Source: Nitzschia sp. pyKryTriq1 (lineage: Eukaryota > Bacillariophyta > Bacillariophyceae > Bacillariales > Bacillariaceae). From it: a stretch of 64,000 nt of DNA. How positions within the stretch are numbered: position 1 is the first letter of the stretch; every line of letters starts with the position of its first letter. The position numbers and the translations under genes are program-made. Where the stretch lies: assembly GCA_956465555.1 (NCBI GenBank), contig OY101122.1, positions 879,001 through 943,000 of the forward strand, in the 5' to 3' direction. The notes beneath the pieces are model-generated. The model ran no database searches. It worked only from the letters and a program-made list of their open reading frames with translations, and was not told the origin of the DNA. Shown here piece by piece: positions 52,948 through 62,960 of the stretch.

Positions 52948-55413
52948 TCAAGTGCCCGATTGTACCCCGCCACTCAGATCTTGCATAACTTGTTCCGGTG
53001 ACTTGTCCGTGATGGGCGGCAGATGACTGAGATGCTCGTTCACAGCGATTCCGCAACCTGTGGCGTTGTGAGACCAATGATATGTGGTTGAAAAGACTAG
53101 AATGTGCAGGGCCAGAACATAAAAGAAGAGGAAGGTTCGCATCTCTTTGGTACCCAATACCGTCTTGGCAACGACAAAAACGGTTCGTTCCATAGGCGAC
53201 ATTTCTTTCAGTCTTCGTTGGCGTTCCGATCGGCCGAATTGTCGGAAAGGATCGACCGTTGCTTCGTACCGCTGTTCGAGGGCTTCCAAGTCCAAGTCCC
53301 GTGAGTTGCTACGGTTGTAGGCACCACTGCCAGGTCTGCTGCTATTGCTGTAGCTTTGCAGGTAGCGCATCTTTTCAAACAGTTTGGTGTTGTCGGTCTT
53401 CAGTGATTCAGCCGCATCGACTTGGGCTTGAAGTTCCATCTTAAAACTGTCACGCTCGGCTTCCAATGCTTCGCACCTTGCTCGGAGTCTATCCCTTTGT
53501 GCCATGATGATCGTCGCGACTGAATGATCATCGGCCGCTTTCTCCGCAGCACTGACCGAAGGAGGTTCACTGGGCTGAGGATGTGGTGCTGGTTCCGGTG
53601 CCTCGGGGTCAAGAACATGTTCCAATGCTGAAGGATCAGATTGTGCAATCGCTGGCAATGACGACTTTTTGGAGGAGGGCTTGCTAGGCGAAGTAGACGA
53701 GGTGATAGCTCTGTCCAGGTCTCGTTCCAACGCAGTAATCGTGCTTTCAGCTTCCGCCTTTCCTTTTTCCAGTGAAGCAATTTGCTCGCGAAGTCGGCCG
53801 GCTTCTTCCTGTGTTTCTGTTCTTCCATTCCTCTCTTTAACGAGCTCAGCTTCCACTCGTCGCAACTTCGCCACTAACACCGATTCTAGATCCTTTTCCT
53901 CGTCTTCGTTTCCGCCAGTCATCTCCGGGTCGCGAGTGTCCAGGTCTGGATCATCTGCGTTGTATTCCAAGCGCTTGAGAATTCTGAGCTCCCGTTTCAT
54001 ACTGTCGACCAGCGATTGAGAAGGAGCTGCGGCCAGTTGCGCTTCAAGAGATGTCAGGTTCCCCTTCAGCGTGACGATTTCGCGTTCCAGGACGTCGATC
54101 GTAGTTTCTAGATCCCTTCTCTCCACAGAAATCGCTTCATCCTTATACGCAAGCTCTTCACGAAGGCTGTTGACGGTATGGGATAATTCACCGACTTCTG
54201 CTTCAAATGCCTTGCGCTCGCTCAAGAGATCCGCAATGGGGATGCCACCTGCGCTCGGAGCTAAACTTACACCAGCAGGAGCATTTCCTTCTAGCGCTGC
54301 TGCCTTCAACCGTAATTCATCACGTTCACGTGTGGCTTGATATAGACTCAATCGGATACGTTCTGCGTCGTCTACTAAAATACGGCGTTGGGCTTCCCAG
54401 GCTGCCTCGCGCTCTCCAGCTCCTTCGTTGGCTTCCAACAAATGCGCTTGCGTTGCCTGCCGACCCGCCATTTCCGCCTTGAGTTGCAGTTCTAGGCTCT
54501 GAACTCGGCGTTCCATGGCTGCTTCCCTTTCTAGAGCTTCGGCAGTTCGACGGCCCTCTGTTTCGGCTAGCTCCTGCTTGGCTTTCTCCAAATTCGAATG
54601 AAATGCTTCTTGGCCTCCCTGCTGCAACTCCTGAATCCGAGCTTCCAACCTGCGAATCGTAATATCCTGGTTTTTCAATGACCGAAACTCTACTTCGTAT
54701 TCTGCAACTTCCTTGCGAAGCTGCAAAAGTTCTTCCTGTTCGGCCTTGGAGAATCCCGAGGACGAGGAGTCTTTGGGCGGTTCCACTTGTTGCTGCTGCT
54801 GCTGCTGCTGCTGGATCTTTCTATCCAGAGAGGCGTTTTCCTTCTGAAGGTCCTCCACGGACTCTTGCAAGCGGTTGAGTTGAGCTTGTTGGTTATGAAT
54901 GTGTTCCAAGGCTGTCATCAGGACTACTGAGGGATCAGGGATATCGCCTAGAGACTGCGTGAGTGCGCTAAAGGCACTTTCAGAAGACTTGCACCGGCGC
55001 GTCAAGTTATCAATTTCCTCTGAAAAGAAAGGGAAGAAGCCCATTAGAGACAAAAATAGGTCGCACTCGTTAGAGCCCCCAGCTGCCGTCTTCTTACCTT
55101 GGTATGATTTCACTGTGACTCGACAGTTCTTGGCCAGAGCTTCGATCGCCTTGACGGTAGCCGCCGCATTCTCTTCGGTGTTGGCAGCGTTCAAGTTCGT
55201 TCCGGCTGTCTCAATTGTCTTGACAGATTTTTTGAATTGCTTTGTATTCTCCGCGAGCTGTTTCCGAGCTGTCATGGACTGTTCGCGAGCTTCTTTGTTT
55301 TGGACAGCGACAGTTTCCCATTGCTTAGCTTTGCCATCCCAGTCAAAGTTAGCCCAATTTTGCGATGCGACTTGCAGCGAAGACACGAGCAATGCCTCTG
55401 GATCCTTTGCCAT
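52948..55413 (-). CDS. Golgi coiled-coil protein CASP (CUX1/CASP family), two exons
   Basis: C-terminally anchored Golgi golgin acting in intra-Golgi/COPI tethering. Exons 55413-55098 and 55019-52948 give 795 residues; the 78-bp intron (donor GTAAGAAG, acceptor TTTTCAG) is a multiple of three without a stop, so unspliced translation would add 26 residues (GKKTAAGGS...). Splicing restores KSYQEEIDNLTRRCK, the conserved early CASP block. Nearly the whole protein is heptad coiled coil with a polyGln break. The C-terminus carries the family signature: LEQRYEATVDPFRQFGRSERQRR, MSPMERTVFVVAKTVL and a single transmembrane anchor FLFFYVLALHILVF followed by TTYHWSH, where animal and plant CASP have an invariant Tyr/His pair. 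The lumenal tail is longer than usual (about 40 residues). Confidence 0.94.
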   Translation of the reverse strand: MAKDPEALLVSSLQVASQNWANFDWDGKAKQWETVAVQNKEAREQSMTARKQLAENTKQFKKSVKTIETAGTNLNAANTEENAAATVKAIEALAKNCRVTVKSYQGKKTAAGGSNECDLFLSLMGFFPFFSEEIDNLTRRCKSSESAFSALTQSLGDIPDPSVVLMTALEHIHNQQAQLNRLQESVEDLQKENASLDRKIQQQQQQQQQVEPPKDSSSSGFSKAEQEELLQLRKEVAEYEVEFRSLKNQDITIRRLEARIQELQQGGQEAFHSNLEKAKQELAETEGRRTAEALEREAAMERRVQSLELQLKAEMAGRQATQAHLLEANEGAGEREAAWEAQRRILVDDAERIRLSLYQATRERDELRLKAAALEGNAPAGVSLAPSAGGIPIADLLSERKAFEAEVGELSHTVNSLREELAYKDEAISVERRDLETTIDVLEREIVTLKGNLTSLEAQLAAAPSQSLVDSMKRELRILKRLEYNADDPDLDTRDPEMTGGNEDEEKDLESVLVAKLRRVEAELVKERNGRTETQEEAGRLREQIASLEKGKAEAESTITALERDLDRAITSSTSPSKPSSKKSSLPAIAQSDPSALEHVLDPEAPEPAPHPQPSEPPSVSAAEKAADDHSVATIIMAQRDRLRARCEALEAERDSFKMELQAQVDAAESLKTDNTKLFEKMRYLQSYSNSSRPGSGAYNRSNSRDLDLEALEQRYEATVDPFRQFGRSERQRRLKEMSPMERTVFVVAKTVLGTKEMRTFLFFYVLALHILVFSTTYHWSHNATGCGIAVNEHLSHLPPITDKSPEQVMQDLSGGVQSGT

Positions 55414-55941
55414 GGTGGATTGCTAAAATCGGAGGTTTCTCCTCTGCTTTTGTAGTATCTACTATTATTAGTCTAAGAGACTGAGAGGACAAGATAGAGA
55501 CGATGACGACGACTCGTCAAACAAAACAACAATCAATGCTGGAGTACTTGTACCGGTAGACTACCAGTACCTGGTACTATTACGAATGAGAATAGACATC
55601 GCAGTGTTGGGCGTTGGGCGAAAATTCCGTGCTGGAAGGCAACTTGATTTCCGCGCCGCCTGATGAGCGCTGAAAAAATATTTTTAGGTTATTATTTCTT
55701 TCACACGATAGCACTACTAGTAATTGTTATCATTTCACGCGATAGCACTAGTAGTAGAAATCTTTCACGCGATAGCACTACGGCCATACGGTACAGCTAT
55801 GATCATCGGTGAAACTACTGTACGTGCTTTTCATCTGCATTAGTTGTTTGACAGTCATCGTGGTGATTGTGCGCATGTACAGTAGTAAAAGTAAGCAAGT
55901 CTCTTGACAGTAGAGAGGAGTCTACTTTGACTTCGACAATA
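55414..55941. promoter_or_regulatory. Divergent 5' region with three copies of an 18-bp element
   Basis: 528 bp between CASP and prolyl 4-hydroxylase. TTTCACRCGATAGCACTA occurs at 55699-55716, 55733-55750 and 55763-55780 in the same orientation, 162-243 bp upstream of the hydroxylase ATG. A GTACCGGTAG word cluster lies at 55550-55580. The repeated element is a candidate factor-binding site; no gene seen. Confidence 0.6.
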
Positions 55942-57459
55942 ATGAAGCTAGTGGTTCTACTTGGGCTACTGTTCCCCTTCTGCCTTCTCCGGGCAGAGGA
56001 GGAAACCCTCACCTGCTCATGGTCGGGCGATGAACTTGATCCAGCTCTCAAAGAAATGACTTTCGACGTCGGCGATGGCCCGCAGACGTTTCTGGCGTAT
56101 GTGGAGCCCGATATTGCGTCCTTTTACAGGGGAAATCCGCCCGCTTCTACCAAGGTGGTTCCAAAGTTCAACGGATTAGCTGGCAAGTTCATCAATATGA
56201 GCAACAAGCGGTTGAATTTTTACTGGGAAAGCTACGCGGGCGGGAGCGTTTCTTTGATGAGGCAGTACACGCCTTTTTCCAGCGGCGGGACGGGGACCTT
56301 TCCGACCCATCGCTTCTTCTTCACACCAGAAGGTGGTGATACCAAGACAGAGCGTTTGATTGAGTTTGTGGTCAAGGATTACCCAGAGAATATTTACGTG
56401 TATGATCCCTATTTGGTCGACGGAGACGAAGCGGCCACTGAAGCGAATCTACAGCAGTCTCTCACAGAGGAAGAACGACGGATGTACGACCAGTGGAAGA
56501 AAACTTTGCTTTTCAACGAACAGTATCGAAATTTCACTGGACGTAGCTATCTTTCCAATTACTTGAGAGAGCCGAGCAAGCATTTCATGTGGCCTGCTGA
56601 GTATTTTGGTCAAGAGCACTGGGTGACCACCCGCGAAACTCATTTTGAAACGCTCCCAACCTTGGAGGAGGTGGAGCCCATCATGAGCACAGGGCAGGAT
56701 AGAATCTTGAGGGAGGACGACCCACGTATATTGCAAGAATATCGTGTCAAAGATACGGCCGTGATGAATATGACGCTTCGGGTACTTTCGTGTGCACCAC
56801 GAGTGTTTGAAATCCCAAACTTTCTCAGCCCCGCTGAGGTACAACATATCTTGGAGCTTGCCGGTGGTATTGAGCTCAGCGAAAGTTTAACGGGTGATGC
56901 TGCAGGTAAAGTCAAAGAATCCAACTCTCCAGACGAAACCAGTCGCCGAAAGACCCGAACCAGTTTCAATTCCTGGGTACCGCGAGAACGCAGTGTAGTG
57001 GTGGACGCCATTTATCGCAGATCTGCCGACCTCATTCGAATCGACGAATCACTCTTGAGATCTCGTGCAAAGACGGAATACCCTGACATGCCAACGAAAA
57101 AAACGATAGCCGAAAGTCTTCAACTCGTGCATTATGCTCACGCTCAGGAATACACCGCTCATCATGATTTTGGGTACACCGGGATTGATGACCCGCACAG
57201 TGGTGCTCGCTACTTGACGCTGCTGTTCTATTTGAATGATGGTATGAAGGGAGGTGAGACATCCTTTCCTCGTTGGGTCAATGCCGAGACCTTTCGCTCT
57301 CTCAGTGTCACCCCAGAGGCTGGCAAGGCAGTTCTCTTTTATTCACAACTTCCCGACGGCAACATGGATGACTTTTCGCAACACGCCGCGGAACCAATCA
57401 AGAATGGAGAGAAATGGCTGATCAACCTTTGGGTGTGGGATCCCGTATACGAATTGTAA
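55942..57459 (+). CDS. Secretory prolyl 4-hydroxylase with an unassigned N-terminal beta domain
   Basis: 505 residues, one exon. A signal peptide (MKLVVLLGLLFPFCLLRA) starts at ATG 55942 and directs the protein to the ER. The C-terminal 210 residues form the 2OG-Fe(II) P4H domain: FEIPNFLSPAEVQHIL, TSFNSWVPRERS, LQLVHYAHAQEYTAHHDFGY with HxD in HHD, RYLTLLFYLNDGMKGGETSFP, and the distal His and Lys of SQHAAEPIKNGEKWLINLWVWD. It hydroxylates prolines of secreted glycoproteins (family knowledge). The N-terminal half (about residues 30-160) reads like a small beta-sandwich, with FINMSNKRLNFYWESYAGGSVSLMRQY and THRFFFTPEGG resembling the beta-domain of VHL-type proteins; this is weak. The middle is helical and charged. 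Three repeated elements lie upstream. Confidence 0.9.
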   Translation: MKLVVLLGLLFPFCLLRAEEETLTCSWSGDELDPALKEMTFDVGDGPQTFLAYVEPDIASFYRGNPPASTKVVPKFNGLAGKFINMSNKRLNFYWESYAGGSVSLMRQYTPFSSGGTGTFPTHRFFFTPEGGDTKTERLIEFVVKDYPENIYVYDPYLVDGDEAATEANLQQSLTEEERRMYDQWKKTLLFNEQYRNFTGRSYLSNYLREPSKHFMWPAEYFGQEHWVTTRETHFETLPTLEEVEPIMSTGQDRILREDDPRILQEYRVKDTAVMNMTLRVLSCAPRVFEIPNFLSPAEVQHILELAGGIELSESLTGDAAGKVKESNSPDETSRRKTRTSFNSWVPRERSVVVDAIYRRSADLIRIDESLLRSRAKTEYPDMPTKKTIAESLQLVHYAHAQEYTAHHDFGYTGIDDPHSGARYLTLLFYLNDGMKGGETSFPRWVNAETFRSLSVTPEAGKAVLFYSQLPDGNMDDFSQHAAEPIKNGEKWLINLWVWDPVYEL

Positions 57460-57487
57460 AAATTGATGAGATAATCTGGATAATGTG

Positions 57488-57508
57488 CTGTACTGTACTG
57501 TACTGTAC
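57488..57508. repeat. TGTAC pentanucleotide tandem in the convergent spacer
   Basis: Four units of CTGTA lie between the prolyl hydroxylase stop and the ABC transporter stop (71-bp spacer). Confidence 0.8.
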
Positions 57509-57530
57509 ATGGATTAGCAAGTTTCGTAAG

Positions 57531-60500
57531 CTATGTGGGTAGGCTTCCCACTGGAACGGCTTCCGCCGCCTTCCCACCCTTCATTTTGTTGCGTCTATCG
57601 GCATCAACTAGCTGTCGAAGCTCTCCGTTGCGAGACTTTAGAAGTTCGGAGGGTGCCCCATATTCCAACAGTTTTCCATCTCCTAGTACTGCTATCCTGT
57701 CGTATCCCAACACGGTATCCAATCTATGGGCTACTGTGATTACAGACACACCCTTTTCGACGAATTCTCTTCGAATAGTAGCTTGGACCTCTAGATCAGT
57801 AGTGGCATCGACACTAGAAGTGGCCTCATCCATGACCAAAATCTTGCTTTTTCTCAGTAGAGCCCGCGCCAAACATATAAGTTGTCTCTGTCCTTGACTC
57901 AAGTTGTTGCCTCCTTCGCTGATGGGGCTAGCGAGTCCTTCCGACTCGCGGAACTGTTTCGCCAGCTCGGGCGAAGCTGCCTCCAATGCCTCCCACATAT
58001 CCTCCTCGGAAGCCTTGCCTGTCGCATCCAGATTGTATCCAATTGTTCCAGCAAACAATACAGGATCTTGCGGAATAATAGATAAGCTTTCGCGCAGAGT
58101 CTGCATGGAAACTGAACGAATGTCGATGCCATCAATCTCGACACTTCCTCCGTTTTCGATTTCGACAATCCGGAATAGCGTCAAAAGCAACGAGCTCTTT
58201 CCCGAACCTGTCCTGCCAACTACACCCAAAGTACTACCAGGCGGTACTCGAATGGTCACTTCTTTCAACACGAGTGGAGAGGAAGGATTGTACCGCATGG
58301 ACACATTCTTAAACAGAACACCCCCCTTCCATGGCCAGCCATCGGCCTTGAGAGCGCCATCGTTGAGTGGTGCAACCTTTAACTTTGGTTTATCGGTGCT
58401 CGGAAAGGAGACAGCAAGGGCTTCCCCGACGCCTTTCAACTCCCTAGGCATTTTGGATTTGTGGCTGCCTGGAGCATTTAATATGTCAGCTTCCTCTGAA
58501 TCCAAGTCCGTGAGTTCCCGGACCCTCATGACACTCATCATATGACTTTCAAGCATTGTCAGATTCCTCACCGCCCAGGCCATGAGTCCTGTAATGGCCA
58601 GAGATTGGGTCAACCCCCATCCCGCAGAACCAGGTTGGAGCTTTCCCGCCCGGGAAAGGACCACAGAGGCAATTGCTGCGAAGAATACCATGGAGTTTCC
58701 AAGAAATTCCAAGGACACGGAGAGCCACCGGTCTAGTGCTTTAATAGTGGAGAAAACTGAAAGATTCTTGTCGGATAATTTGCGGTGTTGCCTCGACCAC
58801 ATAGAAATTGCACCTGGAATAGAGCGGATAACTTCTGTCCCCCGAAGTGCTTCTCCGAAATGAGTAAAAATGGGTGACCTCGTCTTCGTCTCACTCCGCT
58901 TCAGATCACGAGCTGCAGGTCGGAATCGTTTCATCGTTCTAAAGTACAATGAACCAGCGAATATCATTGGAACCATCATGACAGGTGTGATTGCACCTGC
59001 GAGCGCCAAAACCGAAGATCCAATTTGAAGAGCGCAGAAGAGTACCGACGCAAGACTGTCGGGAAGAGCTCTATCGACAGTTCCAATCTCCTTTCCAAAT
59101 CGAGACAAGATCTGACCACTTGGTGTAGAGTCGAAGAATGACATGGGGGCTTGGAAAACAGAATTCACCATACGGTCGTGATAGAACGTAGATGCTCTCG
59201 CCCCAACCAGCATGGTCAAGTAACTTCGAAGCCATAAGAAGACAGAAACCACACCAGCAGCATAGACAAGAGACTGCAAGTATGTTCCACCCAGAGCTGC
59301 GGCCATTGTATCTCCACGCGCCAGGTCGGTCCACTTTGCCACTGTATACTGCTGAAGGAATTGAGCACCATTGGCTGTGACGAAAGCTAGTACCATTGCA
59401 CCCATCAAAAAGGGACTGCGGACAGCTTTCAGGTACCCAATGTACGTCGAGAAAGGCACCGCCTCTGTCGACATACTATCATCCGTAGAGAGGAACGCTG
59501 TTCCTGCATCCTCTGATCCCTTCTCTGCCATATCCTCACTCTTTTTTAGTGTATTTGAGTGACGTTCTGCTTCTTCATCACCTTCTACGGCTTCTAACAT
59601 AGTGCTCATAACTCGATCGGCCATCGAATCGGGATAATTTCTGCAGTCGATCTCCGTTTCTGGGTCCGCATGGGCACTATCAATGCATGTTGCATTCACT
59701 TTGTATCCACCCGCAATTCGAATCATATCAGGTGGTTGTAGTGGAGTTTCAATCAGATCTACGTCGCCTTGTGCAGAGAGCATGTTCGGATTTTCTGTGC
59801 GAACAAATGAGACCGAAGGCTCCTGTCGAACGTCTACCTCTAAGTCAGAGTAGCTTTGAAGTTTATGTCCTCGCCTCAGCAGCGCATCGTAGGTGCCCGT
59901 GTCAATAATGGTTGAGCAAGTGGAAGCAGAAATGGAAGGTTTTCGTCCTTGTGTGGGGCCCATTAGAATGACCTTGTCACATCGTCTGGGGATGGATGGG
60001 TCGTTAGTTACAATAATGGCAGCAGCCTGGGAATCTTTAAATCGCTTTGTGATACGTTCAAATACGAGAGATCCGACAGTTGCATCAAGCGCCGCCAAGC
60101 AATCATCCAGAAGAAAAACCTTAGTCTCGTCGTCAGAGTAGAGAGCCCTTGCCAAAGCAACCCGGGCTCGTTGTCCACCAGAGAGACCAGAGCCTCCTTC
60201 CCCGACGTCAGTGGAGTCACTCAGTACTCCAGTTTTTGGATCCATATCTTTGTCCAAACCAGCATCGTAGATTGCTGAGCGATATCGATCTTCATCGTAC
60301 TCCCGCCCGAAAACAATAGCATCGCGTATTGAACCTTTTGGGAGCCAAGCCTCCTGAGAGCAGTAGGCGACTTTGCCGTGCATTGTTACTGAGGGTCTAT
60401 CGATACCCGAATCGCTCCCCGAATCCATCGCGGTGCGGTCAACTACCATTCGCGGTACTGGGGCGAGTTCACCGAGGAGAGCCTTGATAAGAGCACTCTT

Positions 60501-62295
60501 CCCACTTCCGACTGAGCCCATTACCGCAACTATCTCGCCGGGGTTCACCTCCATATTGACGTTGCAAAGCGCGGGTGCTTCTGGGGCAGATACTTCCCCA
60601 TCCTTTATTGGTTCCTCTGATGTCGACCACAGGAAATTTCCGTTCTTCAAATCCACGCTACCACCGTTGGTGGGTGGGACTGTCTCCACATATTGTACCA
60701 ATTCTTCGGACGTGAGGTATGAGGAAATTCGACGCAATGAATTCTTTCCATTTGCCAAAGCATCTATCAGCATGGGATAAAAGAAAAGTGGAAAACGAAG
60801 TTGATTGAACAAAGAAATAGCCGTGAAGATAGTACTGGCAACGATAGGTCTTCCTGTTTTGGCGTACGCAGTCAATGTGACTACAAGGACCAAAGCTGGC
60901 ACAGCATTGGATACTGCAGAATTGATGGCTCGAATTATGCCGCGAGTCTTATGACGATTGAGTTCGTCAGTTCGATGGCCCCGAATGTCATTTGCGAATT
61001 GTTCCTCCCAACCTTGCACTTTCAACAGCTTCATGTTACTTATGGACTCTGTCGTTCGTTTTGTTCGGGCATCTCGAGCTTCGTTTTCAGCTCTAGATAG
61101 TTTGTCCAGAATGCGTAGAGTGATACTATTGAGTGGAATGACCGTCAAAAGAACGGCAAGGCCGTACGACACGCTTGGACCAAGATATTTATACAGCAAC
61201 GAGGTGTAGATAGCAATCTGTGAAATCGGTGAGAAAAATAGTGCTGTTGTTGACAAAGCCAGCCAAGCATCAAATCTGGAGCCTTACCTGTAGGGGACCA
61301 TCCCAGATGGTATGTACTTGCATGGCAGCACTTTCAATGATAGATGCGTCCGATTGCATCAAGTTGATAACGCCTCCAGAGCCAAGCGCCTTCTTTTCTT
61401 CGCTTCCTGCTTGCTTTGTCAAAACGCCACTCCCACCCTCGGGAAGGCGCAAGCTTTTGTCAAAAATTAGACCCTCGAGCGATCCCCTCGTTTTCGTCGA
61501 CATATTTACGACATTATGAAAGAATTGGTTTTCTGTTACCATCTTCAAAGTCAGAACAGAAAGCAACATGAAAGCGGCTGAGAAAGCTTTGGATGCTGGA
61601 ACAGAATTACCTGCCTCAATACTTCGCAGTAACCTTGAAACAAGAATTGCTGGGAAAGCCTGCACACCAGTGTTCAATAATCTCAAGAAAAACGTCAAAA
61701 TCAGCATCCCACGCTGCTGTTTCACAAGAGCTTTTAGCAACAATATTGATTGAGATTTTTTGACACTATCAGCGCCTTTCTCGCGTTGTTCTTCGATTTT
61801 CTTATGCGCTTTTCTCCTAACTTGATCGTACACAGTCGCAAGACTATCGACAGAATGGTCCATCCTTAGGCTGTCTGCTACGTCAAAGGAATCTTCCTCT
61901 GTCAAAGTTCGCTTGGAGGCAAGTTCCAAAAGCGGAGATACGTACGCGAAAATCAGTCTGGAAGGAATCGTCGCTTTACTTTCTCCACCCTTCCAGCTTC
62001 CGTCTTTCTTCCCGCTTGTCGGTCTTAAGCTGGAGACAAACTGTCCTATCCGAGACCTTGGGGCAGCTCCTGATGGCGACGTAGCTGCACTTTCCGCGAT
62101 CGCCGTTTTTGCCGCGTATGAGCGCGGTTTTTGAAACATATGATTTAGCGCATTCAATGTTTGCCGAGAATGCTGAAATTTCTGTGCACTGCTGACATCT
62201 GGAGCACTTCCAAACGCAAAGGGCGAGACCACCCCAATTACTGCAAGAGCCAGTAAGAACATTATTCCAATCTGATGATTTCGTTTCAACCTCAT
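57531..62295 (-). CDS. ABCC-subfamily (MRP-type) ABC transporter, two exons
   Basis: Full-length ABC exporter of 1,564 residues for organic anions, conjugates or metals; vacuolar or plasma membrane. Exons 62295-61288 and 61217-57531, intron 69 bp (donor GTAAGG, acceptor TTCACAG) giving WDGPLQIAIYTSLLYKYLG. Two repeats of membrane domain plus nucleotide-binding domain: NBD1 Walker A GSVGSGKSALI (about 570), signature LSGGQRARVALARAL, Walker B VFLLDDCLAALD with Asp in place of Glu as in many MRPs; NBD2 Walker A GRTGSGKSSLLL (about 1,358), signature LSQGQRQLICLARAL and canonical Walker B ILVMDEATSSVD. The N-terminus begins with one hydrophobic helix (GIMFLLALAVIGVV), perhaps a signal/targeting segment; a full TMD0 of five helices is absent, so it is a short-type ABCC. 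Confidence 0.95.
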
Positions 62296-62960
62296 ATTTC
62301 TTCCTTCAATCTCTGAGTGATGCTGTAGGTTCGTTCTCGATTAGGTCATCCAAGGCCCAGACACATAGTTATGAGTGAAGAAGGTGGGAACGACTCCTGG
62401 TCAAATGGACCCAATGTTGTTGGTCGTCAGTCGGGTCGGTGGGAAATGAATGATGAATGAGTGAGTCGTCTGTCGTGATTGACGTGGCTGACACGACAAA
62501 AACACTCATTCTCTTCAATTCCGCGCGAAGATCCGCTTCACGCAGGCTTCGCGGTTTTCTCGCTCATTGGGTGCTTCGCCTCCAACAGTCGACACGTGTC
62601 ACAATTAGTATCGGTTGGAGGCTAGACCGAAGATTGACTACAGTATGGACAGACAGACAGACAGACAGACAGAAATACTGTAGGAAGAATCTTGCGCAAG
62701 AGGCGCGCGAATTCTTTTCTGGCAAATCATTGCTAATATTCAAAAACGGATATTTCAATGCTTGTATGTGCTTCAGTTCAGCGAGCACATGATCGGCGAT
62801 CGCTCATTTTTTGGCGGTCACAACTTGCCGTTTTTGGTTTTTGGTGTTTTTGATGTTCTTCTGCCGCCATCTCGACGACATCGAAACGAAAGCAGTTTGA
62901 TCCACGTGGGTGAAAGAAGTTGTTAGTTTGAGTTAGTTAGTTGATCTTGCATTTATCACC
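62296..62960. other. Divergent 5' region with an ACAG microsatellite
   Basis: 665 bp between the ABCC and AAA ATPase starts. It contains an (ACAG)n run at 62648-62672, GAATGA/TGAATGAGTGAGT near 62448-62466 and an AG/TTAGTT tandem just above the AAA ATG (62930-62942). No gene seen. Confidence 0.55.
62648..62672. repeat. (ACAG)n microsatellite
   Basis: About six units of GACA/ACAG. Confidence 0.9.

Noticed and set aside
62457-62792. 111-residue + frame across the ACAG microsatellite
   Set aside because: The microsatellite in the middle translates to a simple Asp/Arg/Gln repeat; not a gene.
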